Shown: piece after piece, positions 31,386 to 42,121 of the stretch | How the letters are laid out: each line of letters opens with the position of its first letter | Numbering within the stretch: the first letter of the stretch is position 1 | Assembly (NCBI GenBank): GCA_015179125.1 | Contig: WHVA01000291.1 | Location: forward strand, 1-64,000 | Length of the DNA: 64,000 nucleotides | DNA from: Gautieria morchelliformis | Taxonomy: Eukaryota > Basidiomycota > Agaricomycetes > Gomphales > Gomphaceae | Direction: 5' to 3' | Notes under the pieces: model-generated | Seen by the model: the letters and a program-made list of their open reading frames with translations, nothing else | Told to the model about the DNA's origin: nothing | Database searches by the model: none | Translations under genes and position numbers: made by a program

Positions 31386-31658
31386 TGAGTCACTCTTGAT
31401 TTACCAGTATTCCTCATGACTCACTCTTCTTGTTTCCATTGACTCATTATGACTCAGTTACCCTATTGTGTACCATATCAGCTTTATTGCCCTGACTCCT
31501 CTTCATGACTCACCTGACTCACTCTGACTCATTCTGACTCATTGTGACTCATCCCTCTTGTTGTTCTGACTCCTTCTCATACTCACCTGACTCACTCTGA
31601 CTCACTCTGACTCATTCTGACTCACGGTGACTCATCCCTCCTATTGTCTTCTGACTCA
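31386..31658 (+). promoter_or_regulatory. Array of 15 TGACTCA sites, partly phased at ~10 bp
   Basis: TGACTCA (or its complement TGAGTCA at 31386) begins at 31386, 31417, 31440, 31450, 31506, 31515, 31525, 31535, 31545, 31588, 31598, 31608, 31618, 31628 and 31652. Two runs of five are spaced 9-10 bp, one DNA turn. TGACTCA is the established binding site of Gcn4/AP-1-type bZIP factors. A TATA-like AGATAAATACC follows at about 31677. The array could be a promoter or LTR enhancer, or simply a minisatellite whose unit contains the motif. Confidence 0.6.
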
Positions 31659-33448
31659 TCCCCCTTTTCCAAAGTAGATAAATACCAGAGCTTGCTCCAT
31701 GTATTTCACTAGTTTGGTTATCATATATGTTACGCCGTCTCCTATGCCCTTAAGCACTTGAGGATACCTTGCTCACTCTATTGTCTCTCTTCTCTCAATC
31801 TCTTACTTCAAGGCTTGTCTACCTCAGACTTGTCCTTCTTCCTATCTCTTTCAACCAACCAGAACAGACACCCCTTCTTAGTGCAGGGTCTTGAACATTG
31901 GGATCTTACGCCTGGTGTGGACAGTTCTGACACACCACTTTTGCATTATTCTTTCACATTCCTAAGAACACAGCAGTATATATTCCTAGATACAGTGGAA
32001 CAATCCATCCATCTGCACAACATTGTGTGGTTTATTACAGGGGTGCATGCAGTGTGGGTCAGAGCATAGAGCTTAGGGAAGGAGCACTCAGACATCACTG
32101 CACAGATTGCATGCAACTCATCCATGAGCTGCCCGAGCACATGCAGCATCTGCATCCATGTCTGCACAGATGTAGGCATGTTGGTGCTGGCATGGTGCAG
32201 CAGAGCCTGCAGAATGTGAGGACATGGAGTCCCTCTAAAAGGATGTGCTGTGTGCGCTTATGCAACTGGAAGTGTGTCACCTCAACTGATGTGGTGTGAT
32301 GCAGGCACCAGGATGGTCATTGTCTACCCAGGAGAGATACAGAGCTCCACCATCTCATCAAGTGTGAGGCTGGGGTCATCACTGTCTGTGCTGTCACCCT
32401 GCTTCAGCCTATCAGCCTTTGTGATGATGCGCTCAAGCCCCTACTGGAGCACCACGATGTTGATGTTCACTCCCTCAGGGACGCTGAAGAAGTGGTTGAT
32501 AACCTGCTTCAGGGTCACTCTTTCTATATTCACAATGGGAATGTGGAGGTGGCATGCAGGCATTTGGGCCACAACGAGGGTCTCCACAATGCCAAGGCTG
32601 CATAACGGTGCTTTACAGAGTTGACAATTTCCATGATGGTGAGCAAGTTTGCGCAGACAAACATGGCACAGGGGGATGTGGTGACCAGATTCAGCAAGAT
32701 CCAGTGCCCCTGTATGACACATGTGGTGCCATAGGAAGTTTTCTTTGTTTCTATTTGAGCCGCTATCTGGTCCAGCACTTGATCAAGGCACAAGCACTTC
32801 GCCTGGCTAGATCCATTGGCTGATGATCAGCCACCGTCCAAGCATTCATGACATCATGACATCACTAGTACTCTACTGGTTTGTTTGACTAGCAAACACA
32901 CTGGTCAAACCATGAGATAATTCATGAAAACTCTGTAAATATTTGTTTAATATGTTTTGATAAAAGAATGTGTTTGTTGGACTTAGAGAGCCCAGCAACA
33001 AGGCATTTATTACAACATATATAACAGAAATAAAAGTAGAAAATAGTGATGTGGAAATATTTAGGGTATGTATAGAGTGTAAATATATAGAATAAAGATC
33101 TTCTATGAATTTTATTTTATTTATATATCTATCCTTCATAGGAGATATTATCCATATGTCAATGAGTGTCAGCCCTGGGAACTCATGCGGGCTCTCTGCA
33201 CTGTGTCCATGATCTGCCATACTCAAACCAGCTGAGATCAAGCTTTGTAGACCCCTTTGCGATGACAGCAATGTTCGCCGGCCACCACAAGCCTACTTTG
33301 GACCAGGGTGGTATCCAGAATAAAAGTTCTGAGGATGAGTTTAGTAACCAGCCATTTTCGAGCCGTGAATCGTTTCGAAACCCAGGCCCAGTAGCTGTGC
33401 AAAGGATATTAGCCAATTTAGTCATGTTCCAACAAAGCAAGATAACAG
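31659..33448. other. Possible transcription start region, then unassigned sequence
   Basis: After the TATA-like site come pyrimidine-rich stretches (31780-31870) as at fungal transcript starts, then CTTGAACATTGGGATCTTACG (31890-31910), the sort of sequence that ends some LTRs. From 32030 to 32800 both strands have short frames; none is recognisable. 32900-33160 is AT-rich. No gene is called. Confidence 0.3.
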
Positions 33449-36400
33449 CTACTGACTAGCTTGACCTGCAGATGGTGCTGAAATGAGCTCCTCGGTATTC
33501 CACACACGGATCGTCTTGTCAACAGACCCGGAGACAATGCGGTTGCCGTCATGCGAGAATGCCACCGACGTGACCCAGTCTATGTGGCCTTCGAATGGTG
33601 CTGAAATGCCCTCCCCGGTGTCTGCGTTCCACACACGGATCGTCTTGTCATAAGACCCCGAGACGATGCGCTTGCCATCATGCGAGAATGCCACCGACGT
33701 GACGAAGTGGGTGTGGCCTTCGAATGGTGCTGAAATGAGCTCCCCTGTGTCTGCATTCCACACACGGATCGTCTTGTCAAGAGACCCGGAGAGGATGCGT
33801 TTGCCATCATGCGAGAATGCCACCGACGTGACCCCGTCGGTGTGGCCTTCGAATGGTGCTGATATGCCCTCCCCGGTGTCTGCATTCCACACACGGATCG
33901 TCTTGTCAGCAGACCCGGAGACAATGCGCTTGCCATCATGCGAGAACGCCGCCGAATAGACGTCGCCGGTGTGGCCTTCGAATGGTGGTAAAATGCCCTC
34001 CCCGGAGCCTGCATTCCACACACAGATCGTATGGTCATCAGACCCGGAGACGATGCGCTTGCCGTCGTGCGAGAATGCCACCGACGAGACGCGGGCGGTG
34101 TGGCCTTCGAATGGTGCTGAAATTACCTCCCCAGTGTCTGCATTCCACACACGGATCGTCTTGTCGTAAGACCCGGAGACGATGCGCTTGCCATCCTGCG
34201 AGAATGCCACTGATTCGACGCTGGCGGTGTGGCCGTCAAATGGTGCTGAAATGCACTCCCCGGTGTCTACATTCCACACACGGATCGTCTTGCCAAGAGA
34301 CCCGGAGACGATGCGCTTGCCGTCGTGCGAGAATGCCACCGACAGGACCTTGTGGATGTGGCCATTGAATGGTGCTGAAATGCCCTCTGCATTCCACACA
34401 CGAATCGTCTTGTCAGAAGACCCGGAGACAATGCGCTTGCCGTCATGCGAGAATGCCACCGACATGACCGCGATGGTGTGGCCTTCGAATGGTGCTGAAA
34501 TGAGCTCCCCGGTGTCTGCATTCCACACACGGATCGTGCTGTCACCAGACCCGGAGACGATGCGCTTGCTGTCATGCGAGAATGCCACCGACATGACCCA
34601 GTCGGTGTGGCCTTCGAATGGTGCTGAAATGCCCTCCCCGGTATCTGCATTCCACACACGGATCGTCTTGTCATGAGACCCGGAGACGATGCGCTTGCCA
34701 TCATGCGAGAACGCCACCGACGTGACCCAGTCGGTGTGGCCTTCGAATGGTGCTGAAATACCCTCCCCGGTGTCTGCATTCCACACACGGACCGTGTTGT
34801 CTGCAGACCCGGAGACGATGAGCTTGCCGTCATGCGAGAATGCCACCGACGTGACCCAGTCGGTGTGGCCTTCGAATGATGCTGAAATGCCCTCCCCGAT
34901 GTCTGCATTCCACACACGGATCGTCTTGTCGTAAGACCCGGAGACGATGCGCTTGCCATCCTGCGAGAATGCCACCGACTCGACGCTGGCGGTGTGGCCT
35001 TCGAATGGTGCTGAAATACCCTCCCCGGTGTCTGCATTCCACACACGGACCGTGTTGTCTGCAGACCCGGAGACGATGCGCTTGCCGTCGTGTGAGAACG
35101 CCACCGACGTGACCCAGTAGGTGTGGCCTTCGAATGGTACTGAAACGAGCTCCCCGGTGTCTGCATTCCATACACGGATCGTCGTGTCATGCGACCCGGA
35201 GACAATGCGCTTACCGTCCTGCGAGAATGCCACCGACCTGACCCACTGGGTATGACCTACCAGAACGGATTGAATTGGTAGCCACATCGTCGCTTTCCCG
35301 GTCTCGATGCGGAGTAGTCGTGGAAATCGTGGGAGGTAAGTCTCAGATATTTTCGACCTTTCAGGTGCAAACGGGAGTGCCGACAAATAGAGATGGGGGG
35401 CACTGTGAGAGATTACATTCCCAAATGCAGCAAGAAAATTGCGGGTATCCGTTACAAATGCTGTAGTATCATTATCCTAAAGTTCATTAGAGTCATGTCA
35501 GAACTCGTCCATCAAAGCATAGCACTTGGGCGTGGCGCTTACCTGGCTCCACCCAACTATTGATGAGAGGGCTGCCGATACGACAGACACCTTCTTGAGC
35601 AAACTCAAAACTTCCAGCCAGTAGAGTAGCGTAGTCTCGAAAAACTCCTTGACTTTTGTACCTATATCAGGCATAAAAGTCATGACAGAAACATGGTCTG
35701 CCCAGAAACGGGAAGAGTAGGAAAGTTGTGGTGATATGTACTTCTCAATCCGTGCCGGCAAGTCTACAACATCATTGTTGCACAGGTGGGAAGTTTCAAG
35801 ATGACAAATGTTGAAACAGAGTTCATCCCTCATAACGCGCAAGCATGAGAGTGCAAGGCCGTCACGGTGTGAAGATGTATCGATGTAGTATGATCCACCC
35901 CGGCTGCCATCTGTCAAGAAGTCACGAAAAGACGTGTGCAACAGAGTGATTGGGTCAGATTCTCGACTAGGAAGCCTCAACAGAGCGCCCATCGGTCCAA
36001 CTATATGATGAACCTCGGTACCCGACTCATTAGGATTGCACAACCTCTGCAGGGCAGACATCGACAGAGGTTCTCTGGCCGTCAACATGTAGCCCATCAC
36101 CAAGTGAAAGCGACGCTGGAAATCGTCATCATCCGTGAAGTCATCGTCATCCCCGAATATCTGCTTGAGAATGCCGAGGTATAGCTGATCCAACCCACGG
36201 AGGTTCTTGACCAAAAGTTTCTGCAGTTGCTGAACAGGATCCCGACCACCCTTCCCATCTCCTTTGACAAATCGACAAGCTGTGGATGCCCATTGAAAGT
36301 GACCTTCAGATTTCTCGACTAATAATCGACACCAGCCATCGTTGGGCCATTTGCGCTCGAGGGCCGTAATGTTACCTAGTTCATCTTTCACAAAGCGGGC

Positions 36401-38371
36401 GACGGCATCAGCAGGATTCGGGTCAATATCCTTTAGGGACCTGGAAAGTACGTGCTTCTTCCCAAGCAGGGCGCCCTGGATGTCTTGCTCGGCACGGGAG
36501 GTGATGAGAACGCGAAAGTTAGGCGGCAGTTCTGCAGCTTCGTTGCCAAGGACAGACAAAAGGGCCCGGCGAGATTCCATGTCTCCGCTCTCATCCAATG
36601 CATCAATAACGACCACGCTCGGTCCAACGGCTGTTAGGTCCCGGGAGGGGTCTAGAATGAACTTTTGGAACTGCTCAGAAGGTTCGCGTGTGGTCCAAAA
36701 TGATTTCTCCTCCCCGACCACTTTCAGCAACGATGCTTTTCGTGCTGGATCCTGATCAGCCAGATCACGAGCAATCGTGCTAAAGACATTGTGGGGAGAT
36801 CGCTGTGCCTGATTCTCGCGGTCAAAAAAGTACGACGACCCGAGACGTTTGATGCTACGAAGTCGTTTAGCCACCTCGTGGGCGATGGCAGACTTGCCGG
36901 CACCCGCAACATCATTCAAGAAAAATATGCGTGGGGTGTCCTCGCTATCCTGGTTGACCCAATCCCAGATCTCCGTAATAACTGTCTCCCGGGTGTCCCG
37001 AAGACATCCTTTCTTAGGACTGAACTTAGCACCGTCTGCGTAGGGCATGTCAAGTAGCTGAACCTTTCCAGCTGGTTGCAAGGTGTATTAGCCTCGGGAA
37101 AGGCCCGAAGTCAGAGAACTCACAGAGGTCGCCGACGGCATCCAGAACACGTAGCACTTTTATTTCGGTATGAATGACGGCGTGTTCCTGTAACGCCAAC
37201 CTGAGCGTGTTGAAGGTTTGCTGGTATTGTGTGACCGTGGTGTCGACATTTGACCGTAGATTTTTCGCGGTTCTTTTCCCTGAACAAAAATCAGAAGTAT
37301 GGCCGCCTGATACACTGGGTCCAACATACAGAAGTTCATGTCTTTGGCATAGTCGCGGATAAAGTAACTGCACTCGAGCGTTTGACTCGTCAAGGATATG
37401 ATAAGTGGCTTTTGCGATTCAATTTCCTTCAACGGCTCTGCCAAGTGGACGAACGCATAGGTGTCTCCAATGAGTTTCGCCAGCTCATTGATGCTATTGT
37501 CCCGGTCCCTCTGAGCAATGATCGTCTGGGTCAGACGTCAGATATGTCAACTCAGCTGGTGCATATAGATCTACCTTTGGCACACTAGACAGGATAGACC
37601 ATGCCATTTTAGCGTAAGGATGGACCTAGAATCAAGCAAGCCGTGTACATGAGATGACCTTGGAGACCGCCGACCTTTGAACCATACCTCGGAGAACCCA
37701 TCCACGATCTCAGTAAACAGCTTAATATTGTCCAGGAGTGGACCCCAAGCCGCCATGTTCGGGATGATAGTATCATTGGTGGCGGAAATGATGCCGTCGA
37801 CCACATTCCCTGCTTCAATAATTCTGGACGGCACGGGATTCATACTATCGACCACTTTCGCTTCGCTGACTGCTTCGTGCAATTGGCCTTCCCGCGCCTC
37901 GTCGGGCGTCCCGAGAGACATAATGGTGAACTCTAGGACAGTCTGAACCTCATGCATGTTCCCTGCCTCACCGTATTTACGCAGTTTGCGACGAACGGCC
38001 GCTGTGTTCGATGATTACGTGTGCATTCAGCCGTTAAGCGAAAAGGACTGACCTCCAGTTGCTCCTTCTGCAAGAAGCAGCTCGATCCTTTCCTTCGCAC
38101 CGCCAATGTAATCATCACTACCGATTGTATGATGCCTGTAGACTTCGATTCCTAATACAGAACCCCCCTGAAAGTTGACGCTGGGCATGGCTTTAAGATC
38201 GCGCGAGGACAATAACACTGTAATTAAACGAACAAACAAAATGAGTCATTCCACGAGGCAGCATTGCCTCTCGCGGATACGGCAGTCTCCTTGACATCCT
38301 CATCCATAAAGAGTTTCACGTAGTATTTGCCGGGACGTTTGCCGAACAGTCCGATATTGGGATGGTGATTG
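33449..38371 (-). CDS. NLR-like protein: C2-like domain, NACHT NTPase and 14 WD40 repeats
   Basis: Minus strand, multi-exon. The N-terminus is C2-like (LFGKRPGKYYVKLFMDED, then GIEVYRHHTIGSDDYIGG). A helical region follows (FTEIVDGFSE, MAWSILSSVPK, INELAKLIGDTYAFV). The NACHT domain has the P-loop DVAGAGKSAIAHEVA and the Walker B stretch SVVVIDALDESGD. The C-terminus has 14 WD40 repeats of 43 residues. Introns that keep frame: 35477-35542, 37072-37123, 37280-37329, 37526-37574, 37626-37687 and 38002-38052. A further one probably lies near 38219-38282. The true start codon upstream of 38371 is not resolved. Such STAND proteins are intracellular receptors linked to non-self recognition and cell death (HET-D/HET-E type). 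Repeats are almost identical except at a few positions, repeat 7 lacks three residues, and no stop interrupts the frame, so it looks functional. The ligand is unknown. Confidence 0.88.
33461..35260 (-). repeat. Tandem 129-bp repeats encoding WD40 units (14 copies)
   Basis: At DNA level the WD40 part is a 129-bp tandem repeat with high unit identity (conserved core SVAFSHDGKRIVSGS and TIRVWNADTGE). Between units only a few codons differ, mainly the three residues after GH(T/I) and the residues just after SGS. One unit (near 34385) has a 9-bp deletion. Such homogeneity implies recent amplification or gene conversion. Confidence 0.92.
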
Positions 38372-38810
38372 CATTTCAAGTCTGTGGTCAACCGTCAAGA
38401 GTCAATATACGATGGACAGCGCAAACGAAAGAGTCCTCCCTGCCACTTTGACCGTGCTTGTGGCTGCAGGAATACTTCGGGGCGGAGAGTCAAGGATTGG
38501 CTTAGAGAAGTTATTCTGGACTTACGGCACTGCGCCCTCATTGTTCATCGTTCGTAGTGTTGTTGGTGGGTAGGCTACGACAAAGGCGCCCCATCGCAGT
38601 GCCGTATTTCGGCCAAGACATCGCGCCGCCGTATCCCGGGAAGACGGAAGAAACGCGAGGACGGTCTTCTTGTCACGCTCTACTCTGTCACACGATCCCA
38701 TGGGAATTTACGGCACATTTCCTTTTCGAGCAACACGCAAAAATAGCAATTAGCGCCAGGATACTTCGGCACCGAACACCTTTGGGACTGTACATCCCAT
38801 CCCATGACGT
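38372..38810. other. No clear gene; upstream region of the NLR
   Basis: This probably holds the first exon(s) and promoter of the minus-strand NLR gene, which I could not resolve. A 12-bp inverted repeat (ACGGCACTGCG near 38524 and its complement near 38595) is present. A short plus-strand frame starting at 38411 is not recognisable. Confidence 0.35.
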
Positions 38811-38994
38811 GTAAGTACTTAGCTTGACAACGCGTTCGAAGTGATTCACAACTCGCGCTAGTTTTTCCAAAGATTGCCGCGGCTAAGCAACCCGTATGTT
38901 ACGCTGGAGCGGGTGTGGAAGACGCGCAAGCTGCAGGCAAGGTTCAAGCCCTGGTCAGGCAGGCGCACTAGAACGTTGGCGACCGTGCCCAATC
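38811..38994 (-). mobile_element. tRNA-like SINE candidate, copy 2
   Basis: The minus strand matches 15898-16080 from the tRNA-like head (TTCTAGTGCGCCTGCC, CCAGGGCTTGAACC) to the end AAGTACTTAC, with roughly one change in six bases. The head here is closer to a tRNA than in copy 1. It lies between the NLR gene and the 3' end of the carboxylase gene. Confidence 0.65.
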
Positions 38995-39271
38995 GAGAGA
39001 TAACCTACGGTTGGTGAGTGCACATACTCGACTCTGCATGAGACATGTCACTCCAAGTGCGGCGACTACCAAGCTTGAGTTCAATTTTGTCGAAACTACG
39101 TAGAAGACAAATTCAGTGGGCCAGGAGTCAACGCCTTGATTTTCCAATGTGCATGTACGTCATCTTATACACTTTATTCTTATTATCCATCTGATATCAA
39201 AACATCCAAAGACGACAGCGAACATTCATGACATAAAACGCTGTAAATACAACTTGTACGTCTGATAGCGT

Positions 39272-41818
39272 TCACATCCTAAATACCCCCATGCCTCTCC
39301 CTTTGCCATCCCAGCTCGTCCCCCCCCGTCTTGTCGACCCATGCATTGACTTCCTGACGGATATAGCTAGCCCCAGACCGACTACATCTCGCGTATCGGT
39401 GGGTCGTATGATGCCATCATCCCATATACGAGCTGATGCATAGTATGCCGTCGACTGAGCTTCGATTTCATCTTTCAAGGTAGAGTGCTGTGTCGGGTCC
39501 CTGATGTGTCGTGAACTTAATTAAGCAAGCAATCTCGTGGCCAAGACTGCCAACTTACTTTGAAACCGTGTTCATCACCTGCGACAGCTGCCCCGAACCC
39601 ATCACGGATACTTTAGCGTTCTGTAAAAACTCAGCGTGATGTATATCGGGTGAATTATTGAAGCTCACAGGCCACATCCACAGGAAGCGGGGCTGATACT
39701 GTGAACAAGTCAGTGTGGCAATGCTCCATGGCGTATTCCCAGTCTTACTGCTCGACCACACATCCCTGGCAAACCCAAGCCATATAAATGGCCCGTCCGA
39801 ACCGAACTCATGATGACTCACCATAATTTCCAGCGCCGAAACTTCCTCCAACAATTACTGTCAGTTTCGGTACATCAGCACACGCGACCGCCCGGACCAT
39901 CTTGGCACCGTCCTTCGCAATACCACCTTTCTCCGCTTTGGAACCCACCATATAACCTACAATGGCGGGAATTGTGTATAAACTGAAAATAGGGAGCGCA
40001 AGTAACTAACCAGTAACATTGACAAGGAAAAGGAGTGGTATGCCTCTTTGTGAGCAGAGCTCGATGAAATGAGTGGCCTTCAGTGCCGACGGCGAAAAGA
40101 GGATTCCATTGTTTCCGATGATACCCACAGGATAACCATGAATCCGTGCAAATCCCTGAGATGCGTATGCCACCAGGTAGTCAGTCAAGTAACAATTTCG
40201 CTGAGGAAATAAACCTTACCGTGACGATAGTATTCCCATAATCAGGTTTAAATTCCCTGAACTGGCTACCATCCACGATCCTCGCAATGACGTCACGCAT
40301 ATCAAATGCCTGGCGAATGTCTGTCCCCACAATTCCATGTAACTCTGAGGCAGGATATAGCGGATCTTCTGCTGCATACGGCGGCTTCAATGTATAACTG
40401 AGTGTCATTAAGACAATAGTATAAATGAGATACACGAGACTCACATCAGTCGCTACATTCCCCGCACCCTCAAGATCCCCTACGCAGCTTCGGGCCATAG
40501 CAAGAGCCTCCTCATCATCCCGTGCAAGATGGTCCGTGACACCGCTCTCCGAACTGTGCATCATTCCTCCGCCGAGTGTTTCCTCATCCACCTGTTCGCC
40601 TGTCGCTGCACGTACGAGAGGCGGACCAGCAAGGAATATTCGACCTTGGTTCGCGACAATAATGTTCTCGTCCGCCATTGCAGGGACATAGGCTCCACCT
40701 GATGCGAGCGTTCGAGATATTACATACAATGATAGCCACCACGAAAGAGTGAGGATTTGCGAGGCATATTAGTGGACAGAACAAAGCAGAAGAAGATACA
40801 GACCGGCTACGCTGATCCCATGTACAACTGCAATCTGCGGAATACCTAATGCCGACATTTGGGCCTATATCGACAACGCAGCCCAGTTCCAATTGGGATC
40901 ACTCAGCGGGTCGAGCTTATACAAGCTCATACATTTACTCACCATGTTGTAAAATATACGCCCAAAGTGATCGCGATCTGGGAACACCTGGTTGACGGCC
41001 AGAGTTACAGAAATATATTTGCCAGTAAGACTGAACGTACGTTCGCCTGGTTGGGCAAAGATGCTCCACCAGACTCGACTTCCAGGTCACTTGGTATGTG
41101 AAAAATTTAGGGGGAGCTGGCAATACCTACCGAGATAGATACATGGCAACCCGTTCTCCTTGGCTATTTCTTGTGCTCTTAAATGTTTTTTGACCTGGCC
41201 AATGCAGCACTAGCATCAGTATAAATAACCAATACGTACTCAACATACCGTAAGAGGGTAATAGCTGCCGCCTTTGACAGTCGCGTCATTGACGACCACA
41301 ACGCATTGCTGACCCGATACTTGTCCTATGCCGGTGATAATACCAGCGCCTGGAATTTTCTCCACACCATATACTTCGTGTGCAGCCAGTGGTGATAATT
41401 CGAGGAATGGCGTATTGGGGTCCAGTAGACGGGACAGTCTTTATCCACAAGCCACATACCAGAGAGCCCAACGTGATTCCTAGGAAAGCTAACGCGACGA
41501 GAACACACCGACGTACCGTTCACGGGGTAACAGCTTGCCTTTCTCTTTCATCCTGGCTCTCGCTTTCTCCTCTCCTCCTCGTCGCGAAATGACTAGCTTA
41601 TCCTCCAAATCGGCAACTAAGGCATCCATTGCTTCTGACCTGCCTCGAAAGTCTGGAGACAATGGTGAAATGCGAGAGGGTAATACAGAGGCATGGTATG
41701 ATCTTATGGGAGAGTGTCTTTGCCCTGGGTGCACGTTAAGACGAAGAACACTTCTGCACTGAGCACGGAAGTAACGCATCTGAACTTCCGACCGTGGGAA
41801 TCCAACTAACTGTGCCAC
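39272..41818 (-). CDS. Methylcrotonoyl-CoA carboxylase beta subunit (mitochondrial)
   Basis: Minus strand, multi-exon, apparently intact. It carboxylates 3-methylcrotonyl-CoA with the biotin-bearing alpha subunit in leucine breakdown. Exon 1 (41818-41517) has an arginine-rich mitochondrial leader ([11 protein letters not shown]) and KLLPRER. A 78-nt intron (41439-41516) leads to [21 protein letters not shown] and [20 protein letters not shown]. Then come [150 protein letters not shown] and the family-typical end GVFRM at 39274. The start is ATG at 41818 or, perhaps better, ATG at 41779. About 300 bp separate it from the divergent monooxygenase gene. Confidence 0.92.
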
Positions 41819-42121
41819 CGCGTAGGAGTCAGACGCCGGCCGTTCAGGGCTTTCGGAATTTTCCGACCAAAGCCTTCACACATCAGCCTCAAATATTCCC
41901 AGCACTTATGTTCACAACCGAAGTCCAAAAATATAAATTTAAAACCCTCTTCGCGGGCAGATTCCTTTCTTTCTTGAATTACTTTCCGAGTACGAGGTCA
42001 TTTTCAGAATCAATATTGGTGCATGCAGCACATTACTTGAACAAGTATAGCGGGTACTTTGCAATCAAAATGCTGATCAACTTCTTCGTGGGGAGCTTAC
42101 ACTATCACTCCCTCATCGTTC
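41819..42121. promoter_or_regulatory. Shared promoter region of the divergent MCC beta and monooxygenase genes
   Basis: About 300 bp lie between the two divergent start codons. No clear TATA pair or repeated operator was seen; AT-rich patches occur at 41930-41945. The arrangement allows co-regulation, but this is inference from spacing only. Confidence 0.45.

Noticed and set aside
32441-32722. Minus-strand frame with a RING-like Cys pattern (CHVCLRKLAHHHGNCQLC)
   Set aside because: Cys spacing does not fit RING or other zinc fingers well, and the frame is short and broken on both sides.
33580-35205. Long open frames on both strands over the WD40 region, including arginine/serine-rich ones
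   Set aside because: They are shadows of the 129-bp repeat unit read in other frames; only the minus frame with SVAFSHDGKRIVSGS has protein-like conservation and connects to NACHT.
33461-35260. Regularly spaced repeats that might suggest a CRISPR array
   Set aside because: The 129-bp period is coding, with variable codons inside the unit; there are no unrelated spacers, and the genome is eukaryotic.
38411-38571. Small plus-strand frame starting MDSANERVLPATLTVLV
   Set aside because: It is short, unrecognised and overlaps the likely promoter or first exon of the NLR; not enough support.
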